A program made the translations under genes and the position numbers. A stretch of DNA of 64,000 nt from Acinetobacter calcoaceticus (lineage in GTDB: Bacteria; Pseudomonadota; Gammaproteobacteria; Pseudomonadales; Moraxellaceae): NCBI RefSeq assembly GCF_016508255.1, contig NZ_JADVKT010000003.1, positions 62,001-126,000 on the forward strand, read 5' to 3'. Shown piece after piece: positions 38,531 to 47,770 of this stretch (positions are counted from its first letter, which is position 1; each line of letters starts with the position of its first letter). The notes under the pieces were generated by a model. It made no database searches, had not been told where the DNA came from, and worked only from the letters and a program-made list of their open reading frames with translations.

Positions 38531-38587
38531 CAATTATTTAGGTAATGTGAATAAGTCCTTAATATAGCCATTTTTTGAAATCTCAAG

Positions 38588-40432
38588 TTATTCTAGATGA
38601 TCTCGTGTAATGTCGATGCGATTTGGTTGTAAATGACGCTTTAAATTCACATCGTGTTTTGAAGTGGCTTGTTGCTGCGCATCACTTTCAAACAAGTGCT
38701 CAAGTTCGGCTAAAGCATTACGATGAGTTTCGAAGATCTTCTGTTCATCAGTATAAATACTTTGCTGTTGTATGAGCAATTTCTCATCATAATCTCGAAA
38801 GATCTCGATATTGTTATAGGCTTGTTCATCAGAGATGCCGAGTTCTCGTAAAGCACGATAAGCCATTCCTAATGATGATAAATAAGTCTCACGCCAAATG
38901 TATTCAACACCTACATCTCTTAAAAGATGTACATGGTGACGGTCACGAGCACGAGCCAATATCCTTAAGTTTGGATAATTTAATCTGAGATGACGCGCCA
39001 CATTCATTGAATCTTCAACATCATCAATCGCTAAAATAAATACTTTGGCTTTTTCGATACCCGCAGAGCGGAGTAAATCTGGTTGGGTCACATCACCATA
39101 ATAAAGTTTACCGCCGTATCGTCGTACAAAGTCGACTTGGTGCAGATTGTTATCAATTGCAGTGAATCCAAGATGTTGCAGACGGGCAATACGCGCAATA
39201 ATTTGTCCAAAACGACCAAAACCAGCAATGATAATCGGGTTTTCTTGCTGAGGAATTTCATCGTACTCAGGCGGACGTTCTTTATTAAAAATTGGAATGA
39301 TCTTGTGTGCCATAAACCAGTAAATCACTGGTGTGAGTACCATCGACAAAGTCACAATAAGCGTGACAGGTTCTAATAAAGCTTCGGTTAAAATCTTCTC
39401 ACTTCTTGCAAGGCTCAAAATCACAAAAGCAAATTCACCACCTTGAGCTAAACAAGTCCCTAATAACAAGCTGTTGTTCCAACTGTATTTTTTATAGCGG
39501 GCAATTGCGGTCAATATCAGTGTTTTGATGAGCAATAAGCCAATTGCTCCACCAATAATAAGCAACGGCATTTCAATGAGGAGTGACAGTTGAGTGGTCA
39601 TACCCACTGTCATAAAGAATAAGCCAAGGAGTAAGCCTTTAAACGGTGCAATACTGGCTTCAACTTCGTGACGAAATTCTGAATCTGCTAATAATACACC
39701 TGTGAGGAACGCGCCTAATGTTGTGCTAATTCCTAAAGTATCCATAAGCAAAACAACAGCAAGAATAATAAATAATCCTACCGCCGTAATGAGTTCAGTT
39801 GCTCCACTTTTGGCAACAAAACGGAAAAACGGACGCATCACATAGCGACTAAACAGAAATAGGCCAGTGAATGTTGCGATAATAGCCGCAAAATAAGCGA
39901 CCCCATGATGGGTTGATTCTGTTCCTGCAAGTAATGGAATGATTGCAAGTAATGGAATCGCCGCTATATCTTGAAAGAGCAAAATTGAAAAAGACTGCTG
40001 ACCATAGGTCGTGTTGAGTTGCTGTTTCTCAGTCAAAAGTTGTAATACAAAGGCTGTAGAAGATAGTGCCAGCGCAAAACCAATCACAAAGCTTACAGAA
40101 AGCTGCTGCTTAAATAGGAAGAGGACGATCAGCATAAGAACGCCACCGCTAATAAGAACTTGCAGACTTCCCATTACAAAAATGGAGTCACGCATTTCCC
40201 ATAACCGTTGTGGTCTTAGTTCTAAACCAATCAGGAACATCAATAAAATGACACCGAATTCGGCAAGTTCCATAATTGCTTCAGGGTCGTGAGCAATATT
40301 TAAAACACTAGGACCGAGAAGTATCCCTGTAAATAAATAACCTAAAACTGTTGCAATCCCTAGGCGTTTGCCAAGAGGGACTAAAATCAGAGAAGCTCCA
40401 AGAAAGATAGTTGCTTGCAGTAGGAATGACAT
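38588..40432 (-). CDS. Kef-type (CPA2) cation:proton antiporter with RCK domain
   Basis: 614 residues. Twelve or so hydrophobic segments occupy residues 1-385, with the CPA2 patterns LAEFGVILLMFLIGLEL, LALSSTAFVLQLL and FLLAQGGEFAFVIL-like (CLAQGGEFAFVILSL). An RCK-N Rossmann domain follows (about 400-525: IIAGFGRFGQIIARIARL, YYGDVTQPDLLRSAG). The polar C-terminus is about 90 residues. This is the KefB/KefC layout, K+ efflux in exchange for protons, usually gated by glutathione conjugates. No KefF/KefG partner adjoins. Which Kef it is cannot be decided. Confidence 0.93.
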   Translation of the reverse strand: MSFLLQATIFLGASLILVPLGKRLGIATVLGYLFTGILLGPSVLNIAHDPEAIMELAEFGVILLMFLIGLELRPQRLWEMRDSIFVMGSLQVLISGGVLMLIVLFLFKQQLSVSFVIGFALALSSTAFVLQLLTEKQQLNTTYGQQSFSILLFQDIAAIPLLAIIPLLAGTESTHHGVAYFAAIIATFTGLFLFSRYVMRPFFRFVAKSGATELITAVGLFIILAVVLLMDTLGISTTLGAFLTGVLLADSEFRHEVEASIAPFKGLLLGLFFMTVGMTTQLSLLIEMPLLIIGGAIGLLLIKTLILTAIARYKKYSWNNSLLLGTCLAQGGEFAFVILSLARSEKILTEALLEPVTLIVTLSMVLTPVIYWFMAHKIIPIFNKERPPEYDEIPQQENPIIIAGFGRFGQIIARIARLQHLGFTAIDNNLHQVDFVRRYGGKLYYGDVTQPDLLRSAGIEKAKVFILAIDDVEDSMNVARHLRLNYPNLRILARARDRHHVHLLRDVGVEYIWRETYLSSLGMAYRALRELGISDEQAYNNIEIFRDYDEKLLIQQQSIYTDEQKIFETHRNALAELEHLFESDAQQQATSKHDVNLKRHLQPNRIDITRDHLE

Positions 40433-40508
40433 CCATTGCCTCGAATGTATTAGTCTCTTTTAAGTGTAAAACGAAAAAGACGTCTTCACACCATGATATT
40501 CAAATCAT

Positions 40509-42737
40509 CTAATTAAATTCTTGCGGATCGACATCAATTGATAGCCTGAGTTGATGCTGTCTTGGGGCATGAACCAATTGAGACCACCATTGTCTTAAGT
40601 AAAAATGTAGGCGAGCACGGTCAGCAGATAAAATCACCATATGGGCACGGTAGCGTCCCGCTTTACGTTCCATCGGTGCTGGAATAGGTCCCCAAATATC
40701 AACAATCTCACCTGCAACTTGGCGAAGTTGCTCAGCAGCTTCATTTAAAAAATGCAAAGTATAGTCGCGATCTTTCGACTCTGCACGTATGAGTACTGCA
40801 TAGCGATAAGGCGGTAGCAAAGCAACTTTACGTTCAGCCAATGTTTGTTTGGCAACCGCGCGATAATCCTTTTCAATTAAAGTGGTGAGTAATGGATGAT
40901 CAGGTCTTAATGTTTGTAAATAAACATGGCCTTTGTGTTCACCACGGCCTGCACGACCAGCGACTTGTACAATCAGTTGCGCCGTACGTTCTGGCGCACG
41001 GATGTCTACGCTGAGTAAACCTGCATCAATATCTAAAATGGCAACCAAGGTCACATGTGGGAAATGGTGACCTTTTGCCAACATTTGGGTGCCGAGTAAA
41101 ATTGTTGGTTTATTTTGATGAATACGGTCATAGATTTTTTGCCAGCTCCCGACACGACTCGTACTGTCACGATCAACCCGAATCACTTCATGATCTGGAA
41201 ATAATTCTTGTAAGTGTTCTTCAACCTTAGCTGTTCCTGCGCCTAAAGTTTTTAAACTCTTTTGCTGACATTCGGGGCAATGATCTGGCAAGCGATGAAT
41301 GGTGCCGCAGTGGTGACAATGTAAATAGGAATAGGGTTGAGTGTGTAAAGTAAAATGTGCATCACAATGCGGACAGTTTGCTTGCCATCCACAGCTTTCA
41401 CAGACCAGTACTGGTGCATAGCCACGACGGTTTAAAAAGATTAAAACCTGTTCTTTTCTAGCCAATGTATGTTTAATTTGTTCAATAAGAGGCTGGCTAA
41501 TTCCATGCTGTTTTTTGACAATTTTAAGGTCAATCAAATGCATTTTTGGCAAAAGCGCATGGCCTGCACGCTGGTTGAGCTGAAGCGCTGTTAACTTACC
41601 AGTTTCGACCAAGTAATAACTATCAATACTCGGTGTTGCCGAACCTAAAATAACAGGGCAGCCCTGTAAGTGACCTCGATAAAGCGCAACATCACGCGCA
41701 TGGTAACGGAAACCTTCTTGTTGTTTATAAGATAGATCGTGCTCTTCATCTAAAATGATTAAACCTAAACGTGGCAGTGGCGTATAGATGGCTGAGCGTG
41801 TCCCTAAAATAATAGATGCTTTTCCAGTCTGTGCTTGTTGCCATGCTTGTAAGCGTTTGGAGTCATTTAAGCCAGAGTGCAATAAAGCAATATCACAATT
41901 AAAACGAGACTTAAAACGGGAAATAGTTTGAGGGGTTAAACCAATTTCTGGTACTAAAACCAGTACTTGTTTACCTTGTTTTAGCACCTCGTGCATGATG
42001 TGCAAATAAACTTCAGTTTTACCGCTACCTGTTAAACCATCTAGCAAAAATGCTTGGTATTGATGCTGGGCTTTAATGACATGTTGAGTCGCTTGCTTTT
42101 GGTCTTCATTTAGCGTGAGCGGCATTTGTGCCAATTGAACAGGTGCTGGGCTAAAGTCATGTGGTTCGAGCGTGCAGTCAACCAATCCTTTCTTTTGAAG
42201 TGCTTTAAGCGTTGCAGTTTCTACACCACTTAAATTCAGAATATTTTCTGTTGTTCCCGAAGGATGTAATTTTAAAATCTGATAAGCATCTTGTTGCTTC
42301 ACCGAGCGTTTAAGCAGAGTTTCAACATCGTCACAGGGAATGATTTTCCAGAGATGGAACAAAACGTCCATCGGTTTGCCCTGACGCAGTATGGCTGGAA
42401 GGGCAGTTTGCATAACCTCGCCAATTGGAAATTGGTAATATTGTGCAGACCATGTCAATAAACTTAAAACTTGTTCATCTAAAATAGGTTCGTCATCTAA
42501 AAGTTCAGAAATGGCTTTAAGCTGAAATTTACCTGTAAACGGCTCATGTGGATTTACTTTTTCAGTAATGATACCAATCAGGTTTTGGCGTCCAAATGAA
42601 ATGGCGACGCGTGAGCCTACATGGGCCAGTTCATATTGTGCTTCGGTGAGTGTATAGTCAAAAGTGTCGTACAGATGCACAGGTACGGCTATACGCACAC
42701 GATAAACAACTGAATCAGGCTTTGGCGTTATGGTCAT
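40509..42737 (-). CDS. priA: Primosomal replication protein N' (PriA helicase)
   Basis: 742 residues. N-terminal 3'-DNA-end-binding domain; then SF2 helicase with Walker A LLDGLTGSGKTEVYL, DEEH box LIILDEEHDLSYKQQ and GSATPSIDSYYL. The two zinc sites are formed by cysteines in CESCGWQANCPHC and HCHHCGT/CPEC. Motif VI is VQVAGRAGRGEHKG. PriA recognises stalled forks and D-loops and reloads DnaB, working downstream of RecBCD-initiated repair. Divergent from gspF. Confidence 0.97.
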   Translation of the reverse strand: MTITPKPDSVVYRVRIAVPVHLYDTFDYTLTEAQYELAHVGSRVAISFGRQNLIGIITEKVNPHEPFTGKFQLKAISELLDDEPILDEQVLSLLTWSAQYYQFPIGEVMQTALPAILRQGKPMDVLFHLWKIIPCDDVETLLKRSVKQQDAYQILKLHPSGTTENILNLSGVETATLKALQKKGLVDCTLEPHDFSPAPVQLAQMPLTLNEDQKQATQHVIKAQHQYQAFLLDGLTGSGKTEVYLHIMHEVLKQGKQVLVLVPEIGLTPQTISRFKSRFNCDIALLHSGLNDSKRLQAWQQAQTGKASIILGTRSAIYTPLPRLGLIILDEEHDLSYKQQEGFRYHARDVALYRGHLQGCPVILGSATPSIDSYYLVETGKLTALQLNQRAGHALLPKMHLIDLKIVKKQHGISQPLIEQIKHTLARKEQVLIFLNRRGYAPVLVCESCGWQANCPHCDAHFTLHTQPYSYLHCHHCGTIHRLPDHCPECQQKSLKTLGAGTAKVEEHLQELFPDHEVIRVDRDSTSRVGSWQKIYDRIHQNKPTILLGTQMLAKGHHFPHVTLVAILDIDAGLLSVDIRAPERTAQLIVQVAGRAGRGEHKGHVYLQTLRPDHPLLTTLIEKDYRAVAKQTLAERKVALLPPYRYAVLIRAESKDRDYTLHFLNEAAEQLRQVAGEIVDIWGPIPAPMERKAGRYRAHMVILSADRARLHFYLRQWWSQLVHAPRQHQLRLSIDVDPQEFN

Positions 42738-42885
42738 AGAGGCTCATTTCGTCAATTTTAAAAAACGGCATAGCGTCGTGAAGAGGACTTGGGTATTCTA
42801 CACAGGCTATAGAACGAATATGAATGATTGCGTAGCATAGATGCAACAGCAGCGACTATTATTTTTGGAAAATTAGAACATTACC

Positions 42886-44091
42886 ATGCCTGCATATCAA
42901 TTTACTGCCATTGATGCTTCAGGGAAGCAGCAAAAAGGAGTGCTTGAGGGAGACTCAGCACGCCAGATTCGCCAACAATTACGCGATAAAGCATGGACAC
43001 CAATTAGCGTTGACCCTGTTGAACAAAAAGATAAACACCAGAATCAGGGGTTATTCCAAAAAAAGTTCAGTGCTTATGATTTAGCGCTCATGACTAGGCA
43101 ACTTTCTGTTTTGGTTGCAGCCGCAATTCCTCTAGAAGAAGCTTTACGTGCGGTGAGCAGGCAAAGTGAAAAACCACATGTGCAAAACCTTTTATTATCT
43201 GTGCGTTCTCGTGTTTTAGAAGGGCATTCACTCGCACAAGGCATGCAGCAGTCTGGACGGTTTCCTGACCTTTATGTTGCAACGGTCGCCGCAGGTGAGC
43301 GTTCGGGGCATTTAGATCTGATTTTAGATCAGCTATCGGATTACACCGAGAACCGTTTTGCCATGCAAAAGAAAGTTCAGGGTGCCATGATTTACCCGAT
43401 CATTTTAATGCTGATGTCTTTTGGTATTGTGATGGGTCTAATGACTTATGTTGTGCCAGAGATTGTAAAAACATTTGACCAAAACAAAGATGCTCTACCG
43501 TGGATTACAGTCGTTTTAATGAAAGCCAGTGATTTTATCCGGCATGCTTGGGTGTTTATTATTATTTTTGCAGTTATGGGCGTTGTCGCATTCGTACGAT
43601 TTTTAAAAACCACTGCTGGACATTATGCTTTTGATCGATTAACACTCAAATTGCCATTATTCGGTAAACTGTCACGTGGTATAAATTCTGCACGATTTGC
43701 CAGCACCTTGTCTATTTTGACCCGTTCCGGCGTACCTTTGGTCGATGCCTTAAAAATTGGGGCTGCAGTTACCAGTAACTGGGTCATACGTGATTCAATT
43801 GCCCATGCGGCTGAGCGTGTTACAGAAGGTGGTAACTTGGGCACACAGCTTGAGCGCAGTGGTTATTTCCCACCAATGATGGTACAAATGATTCGAAGTG
43901 GTGAGGCATCAGGTGAGCTCGACCGCATGTTAGAACGAGCATCGACCATGCAAGACCGTGAGGTTACAACATTTATTTCAACCTTACTGGCATTACTTGA
44001 ACCGCTTATGCTGGTTTTAATGGCAAGCATTGTACTGGTTATTGTAATCGCGGTTATGCTGCCAATCGTAAATATGAACAATATGATTTAA
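42886..44091 (+). CDS. gspF: Type II secretion system inner-membrane protein GspF
   Basis: 401 residues with two repeated T2SF domains (about 70-195 and 270-395) and three membrane helices near 170, 220 and 375. Signatures are YDLALMTRQLSVLVAAAIPLEEALRAV and, in the second repeat, ARFASTLSILTRSGVPLVDALKI. GspF is the polytopic platform protein that transmits motion from the GspE ATPase to the pseudopilus. Only gspF and gspG are here; the other gsp genes must be elsewhere, as is usual in Acinetobacter. Confidence 0.96.
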   Translation: MPAYQFTAIDASGKQQKGVLEGDSARQIRQQLRDKAWTPISVDPVEQKDKHQNQGLFQKKFSAYDLALMTRQLSVLVAAAIPLEEALRAVSRQSEKPHVQNLLLSVRSRVLEGHSLAQGMQQSGRFPDLYVATVAAGERSGHLDLILDQLSDYTENRFAMQKKVQGAMIYPIILMLMSFGIVMGLMTYVVPEIVKTFDQNKDALPWITVVLMKASDFIRHAWVFIIIFAVMGVVAFVRFLKTTAGHYAFDRLTLKLPLFGKLSRGINSARFASTLSILTRSGVPLVDALKIGAAVTSNWVIRDSIAHAAERVTEGGNLGTQLERSGYFPPMMVQMIRSGEASGELDRMLERASTMQDREVTTFISTLLALLEPLMLVLMASIVLVIVIAVMLPIVNMNNMI

Positions 44092-44111
44092 TAACTTTGA
44101 TATTAGAGATA

Positions 44112-44699
44112 ATGATGAAAGTAAAAAATATTCAAAGCGAAACAGCGATGGAACAACATAGTGAATCTGCGGTTTCAAATCAGTTTGAGCCAACATGCCA
44201 TTCCGAGCATAGCTCTGTATTAAATGATTGCTCCTCAAGCGTAGCTTTCGGACTTGCGGCACGTTCGAGCGGTGCTCGAATGAAACGTGCCTCAGGCTTT
44301 ACCCTCATTGAAGTCATGGTCGTAATTGTAATTTTAGGCGTGTTAGCAGCATTAATCGTACCAAATGTCATGGGGCGTAGTGAAAAAGCAAAAATTGATA
44401 CCACCCAAATTACATTAAAAGGTGTGGCAGGTGCTTTAGATCAGTACAAGCTAGATAACGGACATTTCCCAACAATGCAAGAAGGTGGACTAGATGCTTT
44501 AGTTAATCAGCCTGCTACAGCGAAAAACTGGATGCCGGGTGGATATGTCAAAGGTGGTTACCCGAAAGACAGTTGGAAAAATGATATTCAATATGTGGTT
44601 CCAGGAAAAGATGATCGCCCATTCGATTTATATTCATTTGGCGCAGATGGTAAAGAAGGTGGCGATGGTAATAATGCAGATATCTATTATCAACCTTAA
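44112..44699 (+). CDS. gspG: Type II secretion major pseudopilin GspG with unusual long leader
   Basis: The mature pseudopilin is standard: cleavage would fall in SG|FTLIEVMVVIVILGVLAALIVPNVMG, followed by KIDTTQITLKGVAGALDQYKLDNG, a PTMQEGGLDAL loop and the calcium-site region SFGADGKEGGDG. Just before it, MKRASG at 44280 looks like a normal short leader, but that ATG sits inside a perfect TTCGAGC/GCTCGAA hairpin and has no ribosome site. The frame runs back to the ATG ATG pair at 44112 and 44115, with AGAG upstream, giving a leader of about 60 residues. The start is therefore uncertain. It follows gspF by 20 bases. Confidence 0.9.
   Translation: MMKVKNIQSETAMEQHSESAVSNQFEPTCHSEHSSVLNDCSSSVAFGLAARSSGARMKRASGFTLIEVMVVIVILGVLAALIVPNVMGRSEKAKIDTTQITLKGVAGALDQYKLDNGHFPTMQEGGLDALVNQPATAKNWMPGGYVKGGYPKDSWKNDIQYVVPGKDDRPFDLYSFGADGKEGGDGNNADIYYQP
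44199..44282. repeat. Hairpin-rich segment inside the gspG leader
   Basis: The segment starts CATTCCGAGC and ends GTGCTCGAATG, an imperfect inverted repeat of about 17 bases per arm. Internal dyads include TTCGAGC-GGT-GCTCGAA (44264-44280), GAGC-ATA-GCTC and CAAGCGTAGCTT. It is open in the gspG frame. The look is that of a REP-like intergenic element lying between the original ribosome site and the coding start. Confidence 0.55.
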
Positions 44700-44714
44700 T
44701 TAAAAATATAATAG

Positions 44715-44766
44715 AGATTATCAATTCGGTTAAAAATATAAACTGATAAGTGCGAATTGATAATCT
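44715..44766. terminator. Long inverted repeat after gspG
   Basis: AGATTATCAATTCG and CGAATTGATAATCT are perfectly complementary over 14 bases around a 24-base AT-rich loop, starting 16 bases after the gspG stop. The following TTTCTTAAT is a poor U-run. It could terminate gspF-gspG or stabilise its 3' end. The rest of the gap to 44970 is AT-rich and shows nothing else. Confidence 0.5.
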
Positions 44767-44969
44767 TTCTTAATCCGAAAAAATATATTAACTGCATGAA
44801 AAACATAAATTAAAAAGTAATAACTATATTTGAGATTTATAATAAGAATTATTCCCATATTTAATAGTTACAAGAAAGTTAAAGTGTAGAGGAAAATAAG
44901 CTATATATTTAAAAGAAAGCTTTGCATAATAAATAAAAAGCACTTTATTAAATTAAAAGGAGAGATTAA

Positions 44970-45314
44970 ATGAAAGCATTTCTCATATTAGATGAACTGA
45001 CTCAGTTTCATTGGGTAATGCTCAAGTCTGTCCTATTGATTTTGGGTCTATTGCCAATCGCTGAAGTTTCATTAAAGTTATGGCTTAATACAGAGGGAAG
45101 TAGCCAAATTATGATTGGTTTCTTCGCATTAAGTATTGTGAGTGCATGGTTAATGGTAAGCTTCTTTACTGCATTAAAAGCGAGCGTCTGGCAAGCTAAA
45201 CAAATATCCACTAAATATGAGCAATTGCTTTTTAAAGCCTATCGGTATGTGCCGATGGTTTTTTTATCGAGTTTAGTTGCATATTTATCTTTGCGGCTAT
45301 CGATCGCTTTTTAA
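44970..45314 (+). CDS. Small three-helix membrane protein, unknown
   Basis: 114 residues with hydrophobic segments near 17-35, 48-70 and 90-112 and a charged linker (KQISTKYEQLLFKAYRY). An excellent ribosome site AAAAGGAGAG precedes the ATG, which supports real translation. It is AT-rich. I recognise no family. It converges with the DUF2798 gene, sharing a terminator. Confidence 0.65.
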   Translation: MKAFLILDELTQFHWVMLKSVLLILGLLPIAEVSLKLWLNTEGSSQIMIGFFALSIVSAWLMVSFFTALKASVWQAKQISTKYEQLLFKAYRYVPMVFLSSLVAYLSLRLSIAF

Positions 45315-45337
45315 TTATAATTTAAAACCAAATTTTT

Positions 45338-45372
45338 AAATAAAACGTAGATTGAATATCTACGTTTTATTT
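45338..45372. terminator. Bidirectional intrinsic terminator
   Basis: A perfect 15-bp stem AAATAAAACGTAGAT/ATCTACGTTTTATTT with loop TGAAT and T-runs on both strands separates two convergent small membrane-protein genes. Confidence 0.92.
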
Positions 45373-45378
45373 TTTTGT

Positions 45379-45639
45379 TTAAACAGGCTGTACCAATAGT
45401 GCCGTGATTTTACGGACGACAGGTAATACCAAAAGTAGTGTTGGAAAAGCAATTAACCAAGAAATTGCCCATGCAGACATCCAGACATAAATTGAAAATT
45501 CTTCTAATCCTAAACTTCGTAAAGTACTGACCATGGAAACTACAAAAGTCATAATGATGGATAGAAAAAAAGGTAAAACAATAGCTGTATAGCGACTTGG
45601 AAGCTTTTTAAAATTATATAAAGTTTTTGGGTTTTGCAT
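45379..45639 (-). CDS. DUF2798 family membrane protein
   Basis: About 86 residues from the ATG at 45639, which has ACGGAG six bases upstream; the frame reaches 20 codons further but without support. Two membrane segments carry the family pattern: LPSRYTAIVLPFFLSIIMTF, VSMVSTLRSLG, then WMSAWAISWLIAFPTLLLVLPVVRK. Function is unknown in the family. Single gene. Confidence 0.8.
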   Translation of the reverse strand: MQNPKTLYNFKKLPSRYTAIVLPFFLSIIMTFVVSMVSTLRSLGLEEFSIYVWMSAWAISWLIAFPTLLLVLPVVRKITALLVQPV

Positions 45640-45915
45640 TTTGACTCCGTAAACCAACAAACGCCAGTGCCGTTCAAAATATAAAAATATTTTGAACAAA
45701 TAGCTCCAAGCATTGTTAGAAGTATGTTGGAACGTTGATTGACGTAAACGTTTACGGCTTTTTAATCAGCGGATTTAATTTAACATGAAATTTTCAAACT
45801 AAATATAAATAATTTATTTTTGAATATTATATATTTTTAATTTGAAAATTTAAGAATATGAGAAATACAAAGTGGAACAAATCGAGTGGAATGATTTTTA
45901 AAAGTAGAGCTTCGC

Positions 45916-46209
45916 GTGGGTAAAATTATTGAAGCTGAGGTTTTTGAAAAAGCGCGTAAACCTGCCTATATTTTGCATGTAGATTTTGGTGAAGAGTTAG
46001 GGATCCGTAAATCGAGTGCGCAGATTACTAAGCTTTATCAGCCACAAGATTTAATTGGTAAGTTAGTTGTTGCTGTGGTGAATTTCCCTAAAAAACAAAT
46101 CGGACCTATTCAGTCCGAATGTTTAGTCACAGGGTTTCACAATGCAGATGGCGATGTGGCACTTTGTATCCCAGAGTTTGAAGTGCCTCTGGGTACAAAG
46201 TTATTGTAA
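45916..46209 (+). CDS. CsaA-like tRNA-binding-domain protein, 5' end apparently frameshifted
   Basis: The open frame from GTG 45916 gives 97 residues and matches CsaA-type EMAP/OB-fold tRNA-binding proteins from VGKIIEAEVFEKARKPAYIL to the end, including IRKSSAQITKLY and VAVVNFPKKQIGP. The family's first beta strand is missing from this ORF but is present upstream. GTG 45872 opens a frame encoding EQIEWNDF, and KVELR stands immediately before the GTG in the main frame. Adding one T to the run at 45894-45898 would join them as a 112-residue protein. So this is either a one-base deletion or a sequencing error. As written the fold would lack its first strand. Confidence 0.75.
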   Translation: MGKIIEAEVFEKARKPAYILHVDFGEELGIRKSSAQITKLYQPQDLIGKLVVAVVNFPKKQIGPIQSECLVTGFHNADGDVALCIPEFEVPLGTKLL

Positions 46210-46210
46210 G

Positions 46211-47770
46211 TTAGCGACGGGATTTAAAAGAAACGTCAACTTTACGTGGACGATAAACCCAACCTAAAACTAACAGTAATACCGCAAATCCTAAAACTGG
46301 ATAATCACCTAGACGGTTATAAAGGGTTTGGCCTTGCATGGCAGGTAAATCGCCTCTCAAGACAAACTCTTTATCGATAGGTGCTTGCTCAGTGATATGA
46401 CCATTTTGATCAATAAACGCTGTTACACCTGTGTTGGTTGCACGAATAAACCAGCGGCCATTTTCTTTCGCTCGCATTTGCACCATTTGTAAGTGTTGCC
46501 AAGGCCCAGCAGTACCCGTAAACCAAGCGTCATTAGATACAGTGACTAAGAAGTCGCTGTCTTCCGCATTGCGTCGGGTAAGGTTCGGGTAAGCCACTTC
46601 ATAACAAATCGCAGCAGCAAGCGCGTGCCCTTTAATCATGAGTGGTTTCTGGTTGCTTTCACCACGTGAAAAACCGCTCATGCTAATATCATTTTGCATG
46701 GCTGGTAATACCCATGCGAGTAAACCCGATAAGGGAATATATTCACCAAACGGAACAAGACGCTGCTTTTTATAAAGACCGCTTGCATCGCTGCCAGAAG
46801 CCATAATGCTGTTGTAGTACAATGGGCTACCAGCTTGATGTGATTTCTCAACATCCCAATAAGGAATTCCGGTTACCCATGCCGTATGGGTCTTTTTAGC
46901 TTGTGCATCCATTGCGTCCAAAAATGGTTCGATGTCAGTTTGGAAGAGTGGAATTGAAGATTCAGGCCATACAATTAAGTCACGGCCCCATTCAGATTGA
47001 GTCAAACCAGCATAAATTTCTAATGTTCTGACTTGATATTCAGTCAACCATTTTAAATCTTGTGGAATGTTACCTTGAATGAGCGAAACGCTAAGTGGCT
47101 TAACCGTCTTAGGTTTTACAAACTGGATATATGATGCTCCCCACGCGCCCAAAACTAATAGGGCAGAAGGGATAACCCAGAAAATACGCTTACGCAAAAC
47201 TTCAACTAAAGTACATGCTAATACAATGACAACGAAGGAAATTGCATAAATACCGAATAGAGGTGCATAACCATCGAGTAAACGTTCGGTAAAAGCGTAG
47301 CCTACAAACAGCCATGGGAAACCTGTAAATACCCAAGTTTTTGCCCACTCAAAAACAATCCAGAGTGGTGCAAAAGTAAGGGGCGTTTCAGGGAAGAAAC
47401 GTCGGTAAACCCAAGTCTGAAATGCTGTAAATAAACCCATGACAAGGGCCATAACAGCAATCATACAAACACTTAGAAACGCATTGGTATCGCCATATAC
47501 ATGGATGGAAGTGTAGAGCCAAAAAGCTCCCACAAACCACAAACCAAAGCCATAGCTCCAGCCAATAGCAAATGCTTGTTTGGGTGAGCGTTTATGTAGT
47601 GATGCATAGAGTAGGGCTGGAGATAATATTGCCAACCACCACCAATAATAAGGTGCCAGTGAAAAACTGAATACGACACCTGAAAATAAAGCAATGAGTA
47701 AGGGAAAAATTAAAGGAAGCTGTTTTTGTTGTTGCGAAGAATCTAACAGCTTTTCAAAGTATGCTCTCAT
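46211..47770 (-). CDS. lnt: Apolipoprotein N-acyltransferase
   Basis: 519 residues. About seven N-terminal transmembrane helices are followed by a periplasmic nitrilase domain (about 225-475) and a final helix (about 485-505). The catalytic triad is visible: Glu in VWPESSIP, Lys in YKKQRLVPFGEY and Cys in AAICYEVAYP. Lnt adds the third acyl chain to lipoproteins, as needed for Lol export. It overlaps corC by four bases, the usual corC-lnt pair. Confidence 0.96.
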   Translation of the reverse strand: MRAYFEKLLDSSQQQKQLPLIFPLLIALFSGVVFSFSLAPYYWWWLAILSPALLYASLHKRSPKQAFAIGWSYGFGLWFVGAFWLYTSIHVYGDTNAFLSVCMIAVMALVMGLFTAFQTWVYRRFFPETPLTFAPLWIVFEWAKTWVFTGFPWLFVGYAFTERLLDGYAPLFGIYAISFVVIVLACTLVEVLRKRIFWVIPSALLVLGAWGASYIQFVKPKTVKPLSVSLIQGNIPQDLKWLTEYQVRTLEIYAGLTQSEWGRDLIVWPESSIPLFQTDIEPFLDAMDAQAKKTHTAWVTGIPYWDVEKSHQAGSPLYYNSIMASGSDASGLYKKQRLVPFGEYIPLSGLLAWVLPAMQNDISMSGFSRGESNQKPLMIKGHALAAAICYEVAYPNLTRRNAEDSDFLVTVSNDAWFTGTAGPWQHLQMVQMRAKENGRWFIRATNTGVTAFIDQNGHITEQAPIDKEFVLRGDLPAMQGQTLYNRLGDYPVLGFAVLLLVLGWVYRPRKVDVSFKSRR

